From NCBI GenBank assembly GCA_027575765.1, contig JANBPT010001160.1:1-13185 (forward strand): a DNA stretch of 13,185 bases. The letters are read 5' to 3'. The notes below the pieces were generated by a model that was not told the origin of the DNA, ran no database searches, and saw only the letters and a list, made by a program, of their open reading frames with translations. Below, piece by piece: positions 9,701-13,185 of this stretch. The number at the start of each line of letters is the position of its first letter. Positions within the stretch are counted from its first letter, which is position 1. The DNA is from Tieghemiomyces parasiticus. Lineage: Eukaryota; Kickxellomycota; Dimargaritomycetes; Dimargaritales; Dimargaritaceae. The position numbers and the translations under genes are program-made.

Positions 9701-12026
9701 TACCCCACCCTCGGCTCCTAGTACCTTACCGTCGACCACTCCATCTATTCCCACCGCCACCCCCAAGCCGCGCACGTTGAGCCCGCAGCTCCCATTGACC
9801 CCGTCCCCTGTTCTGGCTCGCCCGACCAGCATTACCTCAACGCCGACACAACGGACTCCACGCTCGGTGGTACTGGAGGAAGGCTCCCCTCAGATTACCC
9901 CGCGGTCACGCCGCCGTAGTAGCCTACGTCGCAAGTCATCCCTGGCGGAGTTCTCTCCCACTCGTCCCTTACTGACGTCGTCACCACCGTCAGGCTCACC
10001 CTCACCGCCAACCCTGAGCCCGGTGCGGTCCGGCCTGATGGTGGAGAACGGGGCGGAGAGTCATACCGCCGTTCAATCAGCCACTTCTGTGGTGGCCGAG
10101 CCCATCCACCTTACATCAGCTGCTCATCAATCGCCGTCGTCACCCAAGCCCATATTGACCGAGCCCTTGCCGACTCCGGCTGAGCTGCCACCACAGACGG
10201 TGCCCGGGGCAGATCAAATGAATGTTGCCTCCCCCTGGAAACCTGTCGAATCACCCGTTGCCTCCCCTTACCGATCCATCAGCTCAGGGGCGCTGCGGGA
10301 GCCTACCGTTCAAGAGGTAAGTCTGCAACCCACGGTGTGTAGTTGTACGCCGTCTTCCTCTCTAATTAACGTCGCCATCCCTTCAATCGGCAGCTACCTA
10401 ACCCCCACTTCCTTCCATTGATGCCCTTCCTCCCAACTCCATCCCACCCACCAGCCTGCCTCGGTGGAGCCTGTATCTCTGACCCAATTCCTCGAGATGA
10501 CTGGGATCCAGTTTATCGACAGTCTGGATACCACGGTCATCCAGCGTCCGCCGGCGGAGGCCCCTTCGGCCGCTGAGCTTGGTGATCTATCCCCTGCTCG
10601 GCGCCTAGGTGATCACGCGCGGGTCACGGCAGCCCTGGCGCCGGCTTTGGAACTCTACCAATTTCTCTGTACTGACCTCACCGAGAATATTCGTAAGGGC
10701 ACCCAGACGGTAGCCAAGCTGGACGCCGAACTGCGCATCAACAATCCGTCGAGCGTCCTCGAATATCTCCTGGCGCCGGAATCCGAACGGCTCGGTCTGG
10801 AGCTATATTTTAAGCAACTTAAAACCCACGCCCGCCTACAGTCCAAGCGCACGTGGTACACGTGGCGCGCCATGTCCTTGGCCCCCGTCCTTGATGCCTA
10901 CGACCGAACTCTGATTGACTTGAAGCGGGACCAGCAGGCAATGGGGAATTACCGCGCCGGATTGACCAATCACGGCGCGGCGCCGCTTCGCCGGTACCGT
11001 GATCGTCTCCGAGACCAGGTTCGGCGGGCCCAGGAACGTAAAACTGCCCTGGCCCGCTGCGATCAGGAGGAATTGGCCCTGCTGCAGGAGAGGGTTAACG
11101 CCCAGACAGCGTTGGTCACAACGCGGCGAGATGAGCTCACCGTTGGCCGTTCTGAACAGATGGCTGTGGAGGCCCGGATCCGATCCCTTCGGGACCAGGT
11201 CGAAGCGGCCCACAAGGCGATCAACACGGCCAAAGCCACCCACGCAGCCCACCAGACCATGACGGTAACCGATTTGGTTCTTCACCGCCAGACGTTCACC
11301 GCCCTGGCTTCGCTCCACCGTGTAACGCTGACGGAACTGACTGCTAGCCACTGTCAGCTACTCTACCGTCAGGCGCTCGCGGTCCGTTTCCACCGGTCCC
11401 TCTTGGATTCCTGGCCCGATACCCAGAGCGGGGTCGATCTGACGCTTCATTTCGACCAGGTTACCGACCAGGCCGGTCAGACTAGTTACCCGGGGTCCAG
11501 CCAACCAGACCCGGACGCTGACGCCTGGCGGGCCATCCTAGACGATCTCGCCTCACTGGGCAACGACGGCCGACCTCAATCGCTACCCGTTCGCCTCCGT
11601 TCGGTGTTTGACCACTGGGATCGTGTCGAACACCTGCGTGACGACCTCCAGCACCTTCGCGCCCGGTTCCGCACCACCGTTAGCTACCTTCCTGAGACCC
11701 ACCTGATCTGTATCCGCGTCCTCTTTGTCGCACACTGTCCACCACCCGCGGTTAACCCCACCGGTAACTCGGCGCCCTCACCATCACCGCCATTGACGCG
11801 GCACCCTGTCCCCAGTCGCTTTTACGTAACATTTTGGATGCGCTCGCCCCTCTCGGTCTACCCGCCTGCCAATCTCGAGTGGGAGTTTGAGAAGGTTTAC
11901 GGCGACGTTACGCCAGCTGATCTCAAACCTTATATGGCAAGCAAGGCCTCCCCGAATCCAGCCCGGCGCCACCACTTGACGGAGGTGTGCGGCCGTATTG
12001 GAGACTTCCACGCGGGCCGGATGTAA
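6770..12026 (+). CDS. KNL1: KNL1/Spc105/Spc7 kinetochore scaffold protein
   Basis: Five exons (6770-6940, 7088-7419, 7609-7671, 7850-10316, 10455-12026) join in frame to 1534 residues. The ATG sits in a strong context (GCGGCCATGG). Order of parts: basic N-terminus (residues 7-16); KEN at 34-36; SILN at 153-156, resembling the SILK PP1 motif; RRVSF at 178-182, the PP1 docking motif; five MELT-type motifs at 432, 473, 532, 578 and 617 in a long disordered acidic region; a basic, Ser-Pro-rich region (about 700-1011); an Spc7 domain opening at about 1018 (VSLTQFLEMTGIQFID); a coiled coil (about 1190-1280); and an RWD region (about 1290-1534) with FYVTF at 1467 and WEFEKVYGDV. In the known family, KNL1 links the Mis12 complex to the checkpoint: Mps1 phosphorylates MELT motifs to recruit Bub3-Bub1, and PP1 binds RVSF to silence it. 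The protein would act at the outer kinetochore. Length is typical of fungal and animal members. The exact exon edges are inferred from splice consensus and frame. Confidence 0.93.
6941..7087 (+). other. KNL1 intron 1
   Basis: A 147-nt phase-0 intron with GTAAGT donor and TTATAG acceptor. CTAAC at 7021-7025 is the likely branch site; the 60 nt between it and the acceptor contain no AG and are partly pyrimidine-rich. An alternative in-frame acceptor, CCGCAG ending at 7108, would remove seven residues. Confidence 0.8.
7420..7608 (+). other. KNL1 intron 2
   Basis: A 189-nt phase-2 intron with GTAAGC donor and CTCTTACAG acceptor. A near-canonical TACTAAT lies at 7539-7545. It contains an inverted repeat (CCAATGCC at 7466-7473, GGCATTGG at 7494-7501) whose loop holds a C9 run at 7480-7488. 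Its removal brings SILN and RVSF into one reading frame. Confidence 0.85.
7609..7671 (+). other. KNL1: KNL1 exon 3, PP1-docking exon
   Basis: This 63-nt exon encodes residues 169-188 plus shared parts of Arg168 and Arg189. It holds RRKSL and NRRVSFAATAHV, so RVSF (179-182) is the only recognised motif on the exon. In KNL1 proteins this motif binds protein phosphatase 1, and phosphorylation of its serine by Aurora B blocks binding. The next exon continues with RLFEKD. Both flanking introns are phase 2, so the exon is symmetric and can be skipped without a frameshift. Confidence 0.88.
7672..7849 (+). other. KNL1 intron 3
   Basis: A 178-nt phase-2 intron with GTAAGT donor and GTTAAG acceptor. 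The acceptor is weak in pyrimidines, but it is the first AG after the in-frame stop at 7767-7769 and gives the expected RVSF-to-LFEKD junction. CTAAC at 7779-7783 is the likely branch site, with no AG in between. Confidence 0.8.
8577..9161 (+). repeat. KNL1: Array of five MELT-type motifs in KNL1
   Basis: Motif starts lie at 8577 (MEVTECVGG), 8700 (MDMTECVGG), 8877 (MDLTTCVPH), 9015 (MEVTQCIGG) and 9132 (MEVTQCLGG). The spacing is 41, 59, 46 and 39 residues. All five share M-(E/D)-(V/M/L)-T-x-C-(V/I/L), and four continue with GG. A degenerate copy (MSLVTMTL) begins at 8442. In the family the Thr is an Mps1 target, and the phosphorylated motif binds Bub3-Bub1. The stretches between motifs are acidic, with runs such as SDDEESEP. 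Confidence 0.9.
10317..10454 (+). other. KNL1 intron 4
   Basis: A 138-nt phase-0 intron with GTAAGT donor and CCACCAG acceptor. CTAAC at 10398-10402 is the likely branch site, followed by a C/T-rich, AG-free stretch. The preceding frame stays open through much of the intron to a TGA at 10419, but reading through would lose the Spc7 domain. Confidence 0.88.
10455..12026 (+). other. KNL1: KNL1 exon 5: Spc7 domain, coiled coil and RWD region
   Basis: One exon encodes residues 1012-1534, the whole structured C-terminal half. The Spc7 signature starts six residues into the exon. A heptad-like charged region with LRDQVRRAQERK and LLQERVNAQ makes the coiled coil. RWD-type strands (VTLTELTASHCQLLYRQALAVRFH; later HLICIRVLFV and RFYVTFWMR) follow. 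A 27-residue Pro-rich insertion (1439-1465, bases 11736-11816) separates two RWD strands. In known KNL1 proteins this end binds the Mis12 complex and Zwint/Kre28-type partners. Confidence 0.9.
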
Positions 12027-13185
12027 TTGCGACAGACTGGAATTGTGAGCCTCCCCCTCCCATACCTCCCAAACTGGTCGCCACAGGCGGTCCAGGGCTA
12101 AGCAACCCGGCCACCTACCTTGTACCTAAACGTTATTTAGATTCCTTAATAAGCCACAACTTGAATAGAATCTGGCTCCTATTTTCAAATAACGACCAGC
12201 CGGGGGTGTATACATCGCTAACCTCAACAATGTTTAATACTGCCAAAGTACCAATTGGTTGCACTAGGCATCATACCGGATTTTTCGACGTCGACGGTCT
12301 GGGAGGTAGCGGAAGGCCCCATTTTAGCTGCCAATAGTTCCATCAGGCATGGCTAACAAGTGCAAAAATGTTGACTACTTTGCTTAGTGCCCTTTACCAG
12401 GAACGCTAGTGGCCATGGATCGCCGCATTCAACCGTTTAAGGAGGTGATGAGGCGAGCATGATCGGTAGAATACTAAGGTAGGAAACAATCAGTGTATGA
12501 GGCAATAATCTCATACAGGTAGGTCTAGTCTTTCAGGGGCTGGGCTGACCTACCCCTTGTACTCTGGCAAACTAGAATACGTAAATGACAATAATGACGG
12601 GAGGCTGCTCTTCAGCAAAGAGGGGTAGTGGGCAGAGCTGCTGTCCTCACCCAGCACGAGTACAACCAGCTGCGCAGTCGCTTAGCGGGTCCGCCAGGAC
12701 CAAGTCTATCGTGGAATCCACGGGCGTGCTAACAATGCTAATCGGAACCGGCTTCAAGCTAATCGACCTGAGTCCGCTGGCCTTTGACACTGGTTACAGG
12801 CAGGCATCTATGACGTGAATGCTGGCACAGCAACACGCCGTAGAGTATTAAAAGGCAAGAAACTAGTGCTCATCCTACACGATACTAGTCAGATTTGTTT
12901 TAAAATAGTTTATAGGCAAAGCAAACGGTGCAACAAACCGCAAAAATCGAAGGCGAACAATGTAAACCACTTGCTAAATCCACTACAACTACAATGGGCA
13001 AACTCTCAGTTTGGTCGATGGTACGGATGAATCGCCATCCAGGGAGGGTTGTCCAGGATGCCGCTAGGTATCGGCCTCCGCACTTTCCAGAACAGAAAAA
13101 CATGAAATAGATAATCAGAAGAGCGCCACTAACCGCGCAAATAACGTATTAGTACAAGCACCGCCACCAGCGGGCGCAATCGTGC
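12027..13185. other. Downstream spacer, no recognisable gene
   Basis: The start contains the KNL1 3' region; AATAAG near 12149 is a weak polyadenylation candidate. The open frames at 12585-12818, 12815-13030 and on the opposite strand at 12900-13103 are short, overlap each other and match no motif I know. A gene continuing beyond the window end cannot be excluded. Confidence 0.55.

Noticed and set aside
11764..11815. Possible 52-nt intron (GTAACT...CCCCAG) in the RWD region
   Set aside because: Its length is not a multiple of three and removal would destroy the conserved FYVTF and WEFEKVYGDV segment that follows in frame.
12585..13110. Overlapping short frames near the window end, considered as a decayed transposon or partial gene
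   Set aside because: No reverse transcriptase, integrase, transposase or terminal-repeat pattern could be recognised on either strand.

Overview
The window looks like nuclear DNA of a filamentous or early-diverging fungus. Three spliced protein genes can be read, all on the + strand. Their introns are short (138-189 nt), start with GTAAGT or GTAAGC and end in AG. Two genes encode small secreted proteins with hevein-type chitin-binding modules. The third encodes a KNL1/Spc105/Spc7 kinetochore scaffold whose C-terminal domain follows the fungal Spc7 pattern. A Zoopagomycota/Kickxellomycotina-like origin is only a guess from general gene style; nothing here fixes the phylum.

Layout: 1-1800 is gene-free as far as I can see. 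A first secreted chitin-binding protein (CDS 1980-2564, one intron, 137 aa) follows a TA-repeat promoter. About 2.4 kb of spacer without recognisable content separates it from a second secreted chitin-binding protein (CDS 5096-5636, one intron, 121 aa) behind a TATAAATA box. The two are clearly paralogous in layout: each has an 85-nt first exon carrying the signal peptide and a phase-1 intron of 171 or 175 nt at the same codon. A further 1.1 kb spacer, with a palindromic E-box and a forkhead-like site, leads to the KNL1 gene (6770-12026, five exons, 1534 aa). The last 1.16 kb shows nothing I can name.

The KNL1 reading rests on several independent signatures in the expected order. These are a SILK-like SILN motif, an RRVSF protein phosphatase 1 docking motif, five MELT-type Bub3/Bub1 recruitment motifs inside a long disordered acidic and Pro/Ser-rich region, an Spc7 domain opening with VSLTQFLEMTGIQFID, a coiled coil and a C-terminal RWD region containing FYVTF. 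The three genes do not form a functional pathway together: the first two concern the cell surface or secreted space, the third chromosome segregation.

The most interesting observation is that the RVSF motif sits alone on a 63-nt exon flanked by phase-2 introns on both sides. Skipping that exon would remove PP1 docking while keeping the frame. I see no mobile element, CRISPR array, rRNA or convincing tRNA.
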